A stretch of 6,843 nucleotides of DNA, taken from the NCBI GenBank assembly GCA_900557475.1, contig USTA01000043.1, forward strand, positions 1-6,843, written 5' to 3'. Within the stretch, counting starts at the first letter, position 1; every line of letters starts with the position of its first letter. The translations under genes and the position numbers were made by a program. The notes beneath the pieces are model-generated. The model did not search any database. It was not told the DNA's origin and saw nothing but the letters and a program-made list of their open reading frames with translations. This DNA is from an uncultured Clostridium sp. GTDB lineage: Bacteria; Bacillota; Clostridia; TANB77; CAG-508. Shown here one piece after another: positions 1-5,089 of this stretch.

Positions 1-115
1 TTCTATCTTGTACTGCCTTTTGTAGTTCAAAAAGTGTTGTAATTGCTCCAGGATTTCCACCAGCAAAATTTATAAAATTTTGTGATACAGTTGAAAATAT
101 TTCTAGTCTACTCAT
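1..115 (-). CDS. Partial phage protein of unknown function (N-terminus only)
   Basis: The first 38 codons of a leftward gene are present; the rest lies beyond the left edge. The ATG directly follows the TAG stop of the ATPase gene with no gap, and the ribosome binding site (GAGGTGA) lies inside the last ATPase codons, so translation is almost certainly coupled. The visible protein begins MSRLEIFSTVSQNFINFAGG and continues with a GNPGAITTLFEL stretch. A Gly-Asn-Pro-Gly-Ala segment followed by a hydrophobic helix recalls small uncharacterised phage proteins, but this comes from memory and is not a firm family assignment. By position it is the next gene of the early, DNA-metabolism operon. No function is assigned. 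The start is well supported; the identity is not. Confidence 0.7.
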   Translation of the reverse strand, partial: MSRLEIFSTVSQNFINFAGGNPGAITTLFELQKAVQDR

Positions 116-2053
116 CTATATCACCTCAATTCTTAAAACTGGATCGTTTGTAACTACTAGACTGATTATTTGAGTATCTATGTTATATAACTTGTTAATA
201 GATTCTCTATTATCTATAAATATTGGCGCTGATTTTCCTTTGAATTTAGCTATGGTATTTATAATATCTAAACCTGCTGTTATTTTCTTTGCATTATTTA
301 AGTCGTCAAATGGTACACCATCAACAGTAGCAATGCATGTCTCTTCTATTGCACCATTCATATTTTCAGTCAATAATTTAAATTTAACTAAGCTAAAATG
401 ACTATTTATTGCATTTTCGAATAGATCGACTTTTAATTTTGAAAATTTTTCTATTAAAAATACCTGGTGTTCTAATTCATTAATTTTATTAGATATTTCT
501 ACTTCTTCATCTTCATATTCTTTTATTCTTGATTTTATATTTTCTTGCTCTTCTTTAGCTTTAAGTAATTTATCTATTTCGTCATATTTTGCTTTTATTT
601 CTGCTTTACGAGTTTTTATTAATGTTGTATCTCCACTTACTAACTCGTCTACTTCTTTTTGCAATTTTTCTATTTCTGCTAATCTTTCTTTATATTCTGG
701 AACTTCATTTATATCAAATGGTTTTACATTTTTTTGATTTTCTTCATTTTCTTTTAATTTTGAATTTATTTCTGTAAGTTCATCATTATACTTTTTTAAA
801 TTATCTTCTAATTCACTAATTCGTAATTTATTTTTTTCTACAATGATTTTTTTTGCCTGTCCATTTTCGTTTATATTATTTTTCTTATCTTCTTGTTTTT
901 TATTAAAATCCTGTTTTGCTTTTTCTCTTATTTCATTAATTCTTTCTTCTGGATATTCTCTAGCACAAGTTGGGCATATAAAGTTTCTTTCATCTATTTC
1001 TAGTTGTTCATTTTCAGCTTGATACCATTCCTCTCTTAGTTTGTTTATCTCTATTTCTTGTTTTTCATTTTCAATCAATAATTGTTTTAATTCTGATGAT
1101 GTATTTCTAATTCTTCCTTCTGTAATACTTTTCTCATTTTCTAGTTTTATTACTTTTGATGAATATTTATTAGAATTTTCTATCTCTAATTTAAATTGTA
1201 ATTCTCTTAATTCTTGCTTTTTACCTGTTAAATTACCAACTTTTTGTGCATTTCTTTGTGCAATAATTTCTATGTTTGTTAATTCTTCATCTAATGCATC
1301 TATTTGTTTATTTAAATTATTTTTCTCATTTTCTAGTTTTGTATAATCTGTTTCATCATTTGAAATTAACCCTTTTGAAAGCTCATCTATTCTAATAGGT
1401 ATTTGTGCTTTTTGTTGATTTAACTTTTTTATGCCTTCTTTTAAAACTTTGGTATAATCAGCAATTGTCCTGCCATTTAAATTTTCTAAAATAGTCTTAT
1501 ATTCTTCATTCTCTGCCATAATGGTTTCATCATCCATATTTATATTTGCTATACTCATTAAAACTTCTTTTCTTTCATCTTCTGACATAGTTTCATTAAA
1601 ATATAGCGGGTCAGTAATCATTTTAAATAATGACTCAGGAATAAGATTATTTACTCTCTCATTAAATTCTTTTTGAATTACTGGTACATCATCTATCCAA
1701 TATTTGTTTTCATGGCTAGATAGTTCTTGTTCTTCTTGTCCTCTATGCTTAACCCAGTTTTCTATATACATTTTTTTAAATGTAGTATTGATTCCATCAA
1801 TATTTAGTACTATTTCCACTTCATGTTCTAAAAAATGAATAACTTTATTATCTTTGTCTAGCGTTTTAATACTAAATTTAGTTCTATTGCTGCTATCTTT
1901 GTTAAAGAATACCCATTTAAATGCATCAAATATTGTTGTTTTTCCTGTCGCATTTGCACCATATATATTTGTATTTTTTCCTTCAAAATTTATTTCTAAA
2001 TCTTTTATACCTTTAAAATTTCTAAGCTTCATCCTCATTAGTTTTATTTCCAT
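116..2053 (-). CDS. Rad50/SbcC-like AAA family ATPase with zinc hook
   Basis: A 645-residue SMC/Rad50/SbcC-type ATPase, probably acting in phage DNA processing, recombination or replication in the cytoplasm. The N-terminus has the RecN/SMC-like start (LRNFKGI, residues 10-16) and a Walker A motif GANATGKT (32-39). Long Glu/Lys-rich coiled coils flank a CPTC zinc-hook motif (C360, C363), the tip at which Rad50-type proteins dimerise through zinc. The C-terminal lobe has a Walker B-like hydrophobic strand ending in IDNRES (D614, E617) and a final VTNDP strand. The usual LSGG signature is not obvious; KKITAGLDI (589-597) occupies the expected place. The ATG is chosen because a GGGAGG site lies nine bases upstream. 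The gene overlaps the end of the AbrB-like gene by 32 bases. No SbcD-like nuclease is in the window. The ATPase class is near certain; the exact role is inferred. Confidence 0.92.
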   Translation of the reverse strand: MEIKLMRMKLRNFKGIKDLEINFEGKNTNIYGANATGKTTIFDAFKWVFFNKDSSNRTKFSIKTLDKDNKVIHFLEHEVEIVLNIDGINTTFKKMYIENWVKHRGQEEQELSSHENKYWIDDVPVIQKEFNERVNNLIPESLFKMITDPLYFNETMSEDERKEVLMSIANINMDDETIMAENEEYKTILENLNGRTIADYTKVLKEGIKKLNQQKAQIPIRIDELSKGLISNDETDYTKLENEKNNLNKQIDALDEELTNIEIIAQRNAQKVGNLTGKKQELRELQFKLEIENSNKYSSKVIKLENEKSITEGRIRNTSSELKQLLIENEKQEIEINKLREEWYQAENEQLEIDERNFICPTCAREYPEERINEIREKAKQDFNKKQEDKKNNINENGQAKKIIVEKNKLRISELEDNLKKYNDELTEINSKLKENEENQKNVKPFDINEVPEYKERLAEIEKLQKEVDELVSGDTTLIKTRKAEIKAKYDEIDKLLKAKEEQENIKSRIKEYEDEEVEISNKINELEHQVFLIEKFSKLKVDLFENAINSHFSLVKFKLLTENMNGAIEETCIATVDGVPFDDLNNAKKITAGLDIINTIAKFKGKSAPIFIDNRESINKLYNIDTQIISLVVTNDPVLRIEVI

Positions 2054-2300
2054 TATTTATAACCTCCCATAATTTCTTAGCACAATCTTTGCACACATAT
2101 TTGTCATTTATTTCTTGTAAACCTTCTTTGTTTTTGCAAAAAGTACAACATTCTTCTACTTTTCTTAATATTATTTTGTCTCCGTCTGTATAAACTTCTA
2201 ATATATCCTTTTCTTTAATATCTAAATTTTTTCTTATTTCAGATGGGATGACATACCTCCCTAAATTATCTAATCTTCTTGAAATTCCTAAACTTTTCAC
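2022..2300 (-). CDS. AbrB/SpoVT-fold transcriptional regulator with C-terminal zinc finger
   Basis: A 92-residue protein. Residues 4-48 match the swapped-hairpin AbrB/MazE/SpoVT DNA-binding domain: GISRRLDNLGRYVIPSEIRK, then a L-x-I-x-x-x-D-x-L-E-V segment and a DGDKIIL strand. It continues into a small zinc-finger-like tail with C52-x2-C55 and C70-x2-C73, then a charged end. Family members bind AT-rich DNA as dimers and often regulate transition-state genes; here it is probably a phage early regulator or a modulator of its own operon. The start is GTG, supported by a strong AAGGAGGAG site. The gene overlaps the downstream ATPase start by 32 bases and is preceded directly by a 41-nt near-palindrome that could be its own operator. 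The alternative, an antitoxin of the MazE type, is unlikely because no toxin gene is adjacent. Confidence 0.88.
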   Translation of the reverse strand: MKSLGISRRLDNLGRYVIPSEIRKNLDIKEKDILEVYTDGDKIILRKVEECCTFCKNKEGLQEINDKYVCKDCAKKLWEVINNGNKTNEDEA

Positions 2301-2318
2301 TTTTATTCTTCTCCTCCT

Positions 2319-2359
2319 TGTTTCTGCTAATTAATTGTGATACAATAATTACAGAAACA
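2319..2359. promoter_or_regulatory. 41-nt near-perfect palindrome upstream of the AbrB-like gene
   Basis: Left arm 2319-2338 (TGTTTCTG, C, TAATT, A, ATTGT) pairs with right arm 2342-2359 (ACAAT, AATTA, CAGAAACA) around a GAT centre. That gives 18 base pairs with two single-base bulges in the left arm. On the minus strand it lies directly before the AAGGAGGAG ribosome binding site of the AbrB-like gene. No U-run follows on the minus strand, so it is not a standard terminator for the upstream gene. It could be an operator (AbrB-type proteins often regulate themselves) or an mRNA hairpin at the 5' end of the AbrB-ATPase segment. The palindrome is directly visible; the role is inferred. Confidence 0.6.
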
Positions 2360-2382
2360 TTTATTTAATTTGTTTTATAGAA

Positions 2383-2670
2383 CTATTTGCTTTGGTGAGT
2401 TGGTAGTTCTATTTTTTTGTTTGATTTAGAATTCTCAGCAATTATTAAGTCTTTTACCAATACTGAAAAATTCTCACTTGCTATTTCATAGATTTTCTTC
2501 AATTTGTCAAATTTCTCATTATATGTATTGCTGAAGCATAAGTCTTTAATTTTTTTGAATTGTTCTGCACATTCGAGTTTTATGTCTTTGATTTCTCTAT
2601 CTTTACATTTTACTTTATCTTCTAATTTTTTTATTTCTATTGCTTCTTTTGAATGCTTTCCAATATTCAT
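2383..2670 (-). CDS. Hypothetical phage coiled-coil protein (95 aa)
   Basis: A 95-residue, highly charged, mostly helical protein with no signal peptide or membrane segment. Residues 5-45 are rich in Lys/Glu with heptad-like Ile/Leu spacing (IEIKKLEDKVKCKDREIKDI), suggesting a coiled coil. The middle contains FDKLKKIYEIASENFSVLVK, another probable amphipathic helix, and the end is polar. I do not recognise a family. The ATG follows a very strong AAGGAGGTGA site that is itself formed by the last codons of the preceding 27-codon ORF, indicating coupled translation in the early operon. An 82-base non-coding gap holding the palindrome separates it from the AbrB-like gene. The coding call is good on the basis of the ribosome binding site and operon position; the function is unknown. 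Confidence 0.8.
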   Translation of the reverse strand: MNIGKHSKEAIEIKKLEDKVKCKDREIKDIKLECAEQFKKIKDLCFSNTYNEKFDKLKKIYEIASENFSVLVKDLIIAENSKSNKKIELPTHQSK

Positions 2671-2677
2671 CTTCTAT

Positions 2678-2761
2678 TCACCTCCTTAACATTTTTAATC
2701 TAATTTTTAATTTTGCGAATGTAATAATGTGCCAGTAATAGCATTTATCTAATTTATCCAT
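2678..2761 (-). CDS. Possible 27-aa small phage peptide
   Basis: A short minus-strand ORF beginning MDKLDKCYYWHIITFAKLKI and ending LKMLRR. It starts inside the end of the 48-residue membrane protein gene (8-base overlap), with AAAGGAG about eleven bases upstream. Its last two sense codons and stop (AGG AGG TGA) form the ribosome binding site of the 95-residue gene that follows. Filling the gap between two well-supported genes by overlapping both is typical of compact phage operons. The peptide is basic with an aromatic patch and has no recognised family. It may be a real peptide or mainly a device that carries ribosomes to the next gene. Confidence is moderate to low because of the length. 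Confidence 0.45.
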   Translation of the reverse strand: MDKLDKCYYWHIITFAKLKIRLKMLRR

Positions 2762-2900
2762 GTTTTCTTTTTCTCCTTTGTTTTAATTTTTTTGTTATTT
2801 TTCTATCTAGATAATCAAAGAGCAATCCCAAATTTATAAACAAACTAAATATTAGTATCGCATCTTCTAGTGTCCATATAGAATAAATTTCATCAACCAT
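2754..2900 (-). CDS. Small single-span membrane protein (48 aa)
   Basis: A 48-residue ORF starting MVDEIYSIWTLEDAILIFSL. Residues 14-28 (AILIFSLFINLGLLF) form a probable transmembrane helix, flanked by an acidic N-terminus and a strongly basic C-terminus (about eleven Lys/Arg between residues 33 and 47). By the positive-inside rule the C-terminus should face the cytoplasm. The ATG overlaps the end of the excisionase-like reading frame by 8 bases (ATGGTTGA), so translation is probably coupled; an AAAGGA stretch lies about twelve bases upstream. The shape could suit a membrane-active early phage protein such as a superinfection-exclusion factor, but no family is recognised and no role is assigned. 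It sits far from any lysis module, so a holin is unlikely. Confidence 0.6.
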   Translation of the reverse strand: MVDEIYSIWTLEDAILIFSLFINLGLLFDYLDRKITKKLKQRRKRKHG

Positions 2901-3187
2901 TATTTTTCTCAATCCTTTCTAATATTTTTTTTAATTCTATAATTATTAAATTTTGCCTAGTTTCATTTAAACTGTCTTTATTATAAAGGCCCTGCAAATA
3001 TAACCTTACCATTGCTTTATCTGCTTTCCTTTTTGTTCCTAATCCGGATATTTTTGGAAACTTTCTTTCATCGAATTTTGCCTTTGCAGTATCCTCACAT
3101 ACTCCGCAAAATTTTAGCTAATTCTTTTGGTGTAATAATATCCGGGGCTTCATCCCAAGTCATTGTAGAAAATAATTCATTCTGCAT
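2893..3187 (-). pseudogene. Excisionase-like winged-helix protein, frameshifted
   Basis: The ATG at 3187 has a GGAGG site seven bases upstream. The frame reads MQNELFSTMTWDEAPDIITP then KELAKILRSM and stops at TGA (3095-3097). The next frame continues the same domain without interruption: CEDTAKAKFDERKFPKISGL, a KRKADKAMVRLYLQG segment and an amphipathic helix ending EKNNG at 2893. Removing one base (for example the T at plus position 3103) gives a continuous 97-residue protein with a MerR/Xis-like helix-turn-helix, TPKELAKILRVCEDTAKAKF, and a wing. Such proteins bend DNA at att sites and direct integrase towards excision, or act as early regulators. The site is not in a homopolymer, so a real mutation is plausible, as is a sequencing error. 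Programmed +1 frameshifting across the TGA is a remote possibility. Excisionase is a family-level inference; a generic phage helix-turn-helix protein is the alternative. Confidence 0.75.
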
Positions 3188-3211
3188 GTTTGTTCCTCCT
3201 TCCTTTAATTT

Positions 3212-3226
3212 TGTGTCAAGTCGCCA
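3212..3226 (-). repeat. 15-nt repeat, copy A (inverted relative to 5107-5121)
   Basis: The minus strand reads TGGCGACTTGACACA, identical to the plus strand at 5107-5121. It lies about 25-39 bases before the start of the excisionase-like gene, just upstream of that gene's ribosome binding site. On the plus strand its last six bases (TCGCCA) form the putative -35 of the rightward promoter at 3221-3249. A 15-nt GC-containing match is not expected by chance in such AT-rich DNA. It may be a shared operator or a recombinase/accessory-factor binding site. Confidence 0.75.
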
Positions 3227-3249
3227 TTTTCCGATTTTTATGCTATAAT
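3221..3249 (+). promoter_or_regulatory. Rightward promoter antisense to the early operon
   Basis: A perfect -10 (TATAAT, 3244-3249) with an extended TG motif (3241-3242) lies 17 bases after TCGCCA (3221-3226, four of six matches to TTGACA). Transcription should start near 3256, within a small GC-rich palindrome CCTCG-AAAG-CGAGG (3253-3266) whose right arm overlaps the ribosome binding site of the 40-codon ORF. It faces away from all neighbouring annotated leftward genes. Confidence 0.65.
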
Positions 3250-3274
3250 CAGCCTCGAAAGCGAGGTGAGTATA

Positions 3275-3397
3275 TTGAATAAACGTAAAATACAAAAATT
3301 GCAAAATTCCAAACTTAAAAATTTCAACGAGTTTAATGTTGCTATGATTGATTTTTTAAAAGCTGACCTACCTGATTTCCATAAGGATATTTTGTAA
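3275..3397 (+). CDS. Possible 40-aa peptide in an antisense transcription unit
   Basis: A plus-strand ORF with a TTG start, preceded by GAGGTGAG at a five- to six-base spacing, about 19 bases after the predicted transcription start. It encodes a 40-residue polypeptide: a basic N-terminal part (MNKRKIQKLQNSKLKNFNEF) followed by an amphipathic acidic part (NVAMIDFLKADLPDFHKDIL). There is no membrane segment, so it does not look like a type I toxin. It has its own promoter (3221-3249) and a strong terminator (3437-3478), so the unit is complete. It runs opposite to the leftward operon, and its last 30 bases overlap the end of the 61-residue gene antisense. No family is recognised. It may encode a small regulator, or the transcript may act as an antisense RNA. 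Confidence 0.5.
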   Translation: MNKRKIQKLQNSKLKNFNEFNVAMIDFLKADLPDFHKDIL

Positions 3398-3553
3398 TAA
3401 TTGTAATTTTCGTTTTATAATTCTAATTTTGCTTTTAGAACATTCAGACTTGCACTCTGAGTGTTCTTTTTCTTTTTTACAAAGTATTATTTGCATCTTT
3501 TTTTCAATAATAGTTAACATTTTAAGAATATCTTTTAGCTCATCATCATTCAT
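3368..3553 (-). CDS. Small charged phage protein (61 aa)
   Basis: A leftward ORF whose N-terminus reads MNDDELKDILKMLTIIEKKM, continuing with a Lys/Glu/Cys/Ser-rich middle (CKKEKEHSECKSECSKSK) and a basic helical end. The ATG at 3553 is preferred because AGGTGA lies five to six bases upstream; a GTG at 3562 could add three residues. The N-terminal half looks like an amphipathic helix or coiled coil. No family is recognised. It follows the Cro-like gene in the early operon. The odd Cys/Ser/Glu middle is encoded by the antisense strand of a rho-independent terminator hairpin, so its composition may be shaped by RNA structure rather than protein function. The three cysteines are too few and too irregular to call a zinc finger. 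The coding call is moderate. Confidence 0.6.
   Translation of the reverse strand: MNDDELKDILKMLTIIEKKMQIILCKKEKEHSECKSECSKSKIRIIKRKLQLLQNILMEIR
3437..3478 (+). terminator. Rho-independent terminator on the plus strand
   Basis: AGAACATTCAGA (3437-3448) pairs with TCTGAGTGTTCT (3456-3467), twelve base pairs including one G-U, around a seven-base loop. A T5-C-T6 tract follows (3467-3478). On the minus strand no U-run follows the hairpin, so it acts only on rightward transcription. The only rightward promoter nearby is at 3221-3249, which makes this the end of the antisense unit. Confidence 0.8.
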
Positions 3554-3590
3554 AAATTTCACCTGCCCTCATTCTTATGTAAAGTTGTCA

Positions 3591-3788
3591 TTATTTAGAT
3601 TTTATAAATGTGTTAGCATCTACATTTAATGCATTTATAATTTTTTCAAATTCATCAACTGTAATTCTTCTTTTTTCTTTTAAAGATGCATTCAATTTTG
3701 GTAAAGCTATTCCACAGTTTTCTGATAACCATGTTTGTGATATTTCATTAGCATGTAAATACATATAAATCTTTTTTCCTATACTCAT
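3591..3788 (-). CDS. Cro-like helix-turn-helix DNA-binding protein
   Basis: A 65-residue protein of the compact XRE/Cro type. The order of helices is GKKIYMYLHANEISQ (helix 1), TWLSENCGI and ALPKLNASLKEKRRI (helix-turn-helix, about residues 19-42), then a VDEFEKIINALNVDANTFI segment typical of the last helices of XRE domains. It is the first gene of the leftward operon, with a GAGGAGG site seven bases before its ATG, and faces away from the repressor gene across three operator-like repeats. By analogy with phage switches it should compete for those operators and favour the lytic programme. It is short enough to be only the DNA-binding domain, as in Cro. An alternative is an early activator. 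The domain is clear; the Cro role comes from context. Confidence 0.85.
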   Translation of the reverse strand: MSIGKKIYMYLHANEISQTWLSENCGIALPKLNASLKEKRRITVDEFEKIINALNVDANTFIKSK

Positions 3789-3805
3789 TTTATCGCCTCC
3801 TCAAT

Positions 3806-3820
3806 TTCAGTATTTCTGAA
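3806..3820. promoter_or_regulatory. Operator-like repeat O1 (TTCAG-TATTT-CTGAA)
   Basis: A perfect inverted repeat with five-base arms and a five-base spacer. It covers the predicted start of leftward transcription (near 3823) and the leader just before the Cro-like gene's ribosome binding site. The arm sequences are shared exactly with 3878-3892. Confidence 0.75.
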
Positions 3821-3829
3821 CTTGTTTAT

Positions 3830-3858
3830 ATGCTATTTCATTTTTTCTGAATTGTCAA
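3830..3858 (-). promoter_or_regulatory. Leftward early promoter
   Basis: On the minus strand, a perfect TTGACA (3858-3853) is followed after 17 bases by TAGCAT (3835-3830, four of six matches to TATAAT). The spacer holds operator-like repeat O2. It should drive the Cro-like gene and the whole early operon, and would be blocked by a repressor bound at O2 or O1. Confidence 0.7.
3837..3851. promoter_or_regulatory. Operator-like repeat O2 (TTCAT-TTTTT-CTGAA)
   Basis: The same pattern as O1 and O3 with one arm mismatch (TTCAT for TTCAG). It lies between the -35 and -10 of the leftward promoter. Its centre is 31 bases from O1 and 41 from O3, close to three and four helical turns, so all three would lie on about the same DNA face. 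Confidence 0.65.
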
Positions 3859-3877
3859 TATGTTTTTTAAAATTTTT

Positions 3878-3892
3878 TTCAGTTTTTCTGAA
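3878..3892. promoter_or_regulatory. Operator-like repeat O3 (TTCAG-TTTTT-CTGAA)
   Basis: A perfect copy of the arm sequences, placed just upstream of the -35 of the rightward repressor promoter and upstream of the leftward -35. This position could allow autoregulation or cooperative binding with O2. A separate palindrome, ACTTTTT-AG-AAAAAGT, at 3904-3919 lies within the repressor promoter. Confidence 0.75.
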
Positions 3893-3900
3893 TATTTTTA

Positions 3901-3929
3901 TTTACTTTTTAGAAAAAGTGTGATATTCT
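3901..3929 (+). promoter_or_regulatory. Repressor promoter
   Basis: TTTACT (3901-3906, four of six matches) is followed by a 17-base spacer and TATTCT (3924-3929), with an extended TG at 3921-3922. The GGAGG site of the repressor gene (3937-3941) lies close downstream, so the leader would be very short. Divergent from the leftward promoter across the three operator-like repeats. Confidence 0.55.
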
Positions 3930-3948
3930 AGTAGTCGGAGGGCGTACT

Positions 3949-4257
3949 ATGACTTCTTTTAATATAAAATTAAAAAATGCTAGATTAGAAAAAAAATTAA
4001 CTCAAAAAGAGTTAGCTCAAAAAATTACAGAGCTTGGAAGAAAAACATCAAATACTGCTCTAGCTAATTGGGAAAGTGGTTTAAATAAACCGGATATCGA
4101 TACATTAGAATTAATTTGTAAAATCCTAAATAAAGATGGAAATTATTTTTTTGATAGTTTAAAGACAAAACAAGATATAGACTTGTCAACCTTAAACCAT
4201 GAAGATATAACTGAAGTAAAAAAATATGTAGATTATATTAAAAATAGAAAAAAATAA
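3949..4257 (+). CDS. CI-type XRE family repressor
   Basis: A 102-residue protein with a typical XRE/HTH_3 domain at about residues 5-68. It starts FNIKLKNARLEKKLTQKELA, the helix-turn-helix has the ...ALANWESGLNKPDIDTL... signature, and the last helix ends ILNKDGNYFFD. A short acidic linker and a helix (EDITEVKKYVDYIKNRKK) follow, perhaps for dimerisation. There is no LexA/S24-type peptidase domain, so RecA-driven self-cleavage is not expected; induction would need an antirepressor, proteolysis or another route. GGAGG lies seven bases before the ATG. The gene is divergent from the Cro-like gene and faces three TTCAG-N5-CTGAA sites that are its likely operators. It is followed after 20 bases by the zinc-ribbon gene, probably in the same lysogenic transcript. 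The family is certain; the lysogeny role is well supported by layout. Confidence 0.92.
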   Translation: MTSFNIKLKNARLEKKLTQKELAQKITELGRKTSNTALANWESGLNKPDIDTLELICKILNKDGNYFFDSLKTKQDIDLSTLNHEDITEVKKYVDYIKNRKK

Positions 4258-4277
4258 ATATATAAGGAGGATGTTTT

Positions 4278-5072
4278 ATGTTTTGTAGTAATTGTGGAAA
4301 TACCATTAATGAAGGAGATAAGTTTTGTACTAATTGTGGTCAATCTGTTGCAAGTAATACTTCTACAAGCAATTCATTATCCAATAATCAATACGACTTT
4401 GATGTTTCTAGTTTTGGTAATAATAGAATAGCTGCATGCAAATATGTTTCTAAAGCTTATAACTTAAGTTTATCTGAAGCTAAGAAAATTGTAGATCAAA
4501 AATACAATGAGTTAGAATCTATTACTAAAGATTTAAAAAAGATATTTACATGTACTAAAAGAATTGGTCCATTAGAGGTAGATAGTCAAAATAGACTATT
4601 TAGATTAAATGGTGCCCAAAAAAATGCTTTTATTGAAAATAAAAAACATGGATTATTTTCTAATATGATGGCATTAGGCTCTTTTGGAGTTACTAGAGCA
4701 TTAGAAAACTCAGTAAACGTGTTAAGTAACTCTTCTCCAGAGCAAATATATAACTTTGATGATATTAGCAGCTTTGAATTATTAGAAGATAATAATATTG
4801 TTACATCAGGTGGTCTTGGAACTTCACTTGCTGCTACTTTTCTAACAAGTAGCTATGCAGCAGGAGCTGCAGGAGCAATTGTTGGCAAGAAAACTTCAAA
4901 AAAAGAAATTAATATGATGACTATAAAATTAAATATGAATAATGTAAATAATGCTTATGTTATGATACCTATTATAACGAAGAAAACAAATACTAATAGT
5001 AAAGAATATAGAGAAGCATATAATTTAGCTCAGCAGATACTTTCTACATTAAATGCTATGCTAAATAATTAA
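4278..5072 (+). CDS. Zinc-ribbon protein with L7/L12-like helix and glycine-rich C-terminal domain
   Basis: A 264-residue protein. Residues 1-22 are a double CxxC zinc ribbon (C3, C6, C17, C20). A Ser/Asn-rich linker follows, then RIAACKYVSKAYNLSLSEAK (from about residue 50), which resembles the C-terminal helix of ribosomal protein L7/L12. Next comes a CTKRIGPLEVDSQNRLFRL strand region and a ...DDISSFELLEDNNIVTSGGL... segment, then a Gly/Ala-rich stretch (GTSLAATFLTSSYAAGAAGAIVGKK) and a final beta/helix part. The latter half resembles SHOCT/DUF-type bacterial proteins with a PH-like strand pattern and a glycine-rich loop or membrane-touching hairpin; this is from memory and not certain. The AAGGAGG site is seven bases before the ATG. 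Its place in the repressor transcript marks it as a gene expressed in the lysogen, possibly a conversion or exclusion factor. The molecular role is unknown. Confidence 0.8.
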   Translation: MFCSNCGNTINEGDKFCTNCGQSVASNTSTSNSLSNNQYDFDVSSFGNNRIAACKYVSKAYNLSLSEAKKIVDQKYNELESITKDLKKIFTCTKRIGPLEVDSQNRLFRLNGAQKNAFIENKKHGLFSNMMALGSFGVTRALENSVNVLSNSSPEQIYNFDDISSFELLEDNNIVTSGGLGTSLAATFLTSSYAAGAAGAIVGKKTSKKEINMMTIKLNMNNVNNAYVMIPIITKKTNTNSKEYREAYNLAQQILSTLNAMLNN

Positions 5073-5089
5073 TCTAAAATAACAAAAGA

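Noticed and set aside
1041..1346. Plus-strand open frames opposite the ATPase, such as 1041-1346, 180-401, 589-777 and 1854-2072
   Set aside because: They are low-complexity Phe/Leu/Ser-rich shadows of the coiled-coil gene on the other strand, without ribosome binding sites or recognisable domains.
2022..2300. MazE-like antitoxin of a toxin-antitoxin pair
   Set aside because: The neighbour is a large ATPase rather than a small toxin, and the zinc-finger tail fits an AbrB-type regulator better.
2318..2346. Plus-strand promoter TTGTTT-17-TACAAT upstream of 2383
   Set aside because: It lies entirely inside the 41-nt palindrome, and no rightward gene or terminator follows it.
3012..3248. Plus-strand open frame opposite the excisionase-like gene
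   Set aside because: There is no ribosome binding site and no domain, and the opposite strand holds a recognisable helix-turn-helix protein.
3095..3304. A longer reading of the excisionase-like frame beginning at 3304 with an extra hydrophobic N-terminus
   Set aside because: The ATG at 3187 has a strong GGAGG at the right spacing. The longer version would run through the 15-nt repeat and the antisense promoter and has no ribosome binding site.
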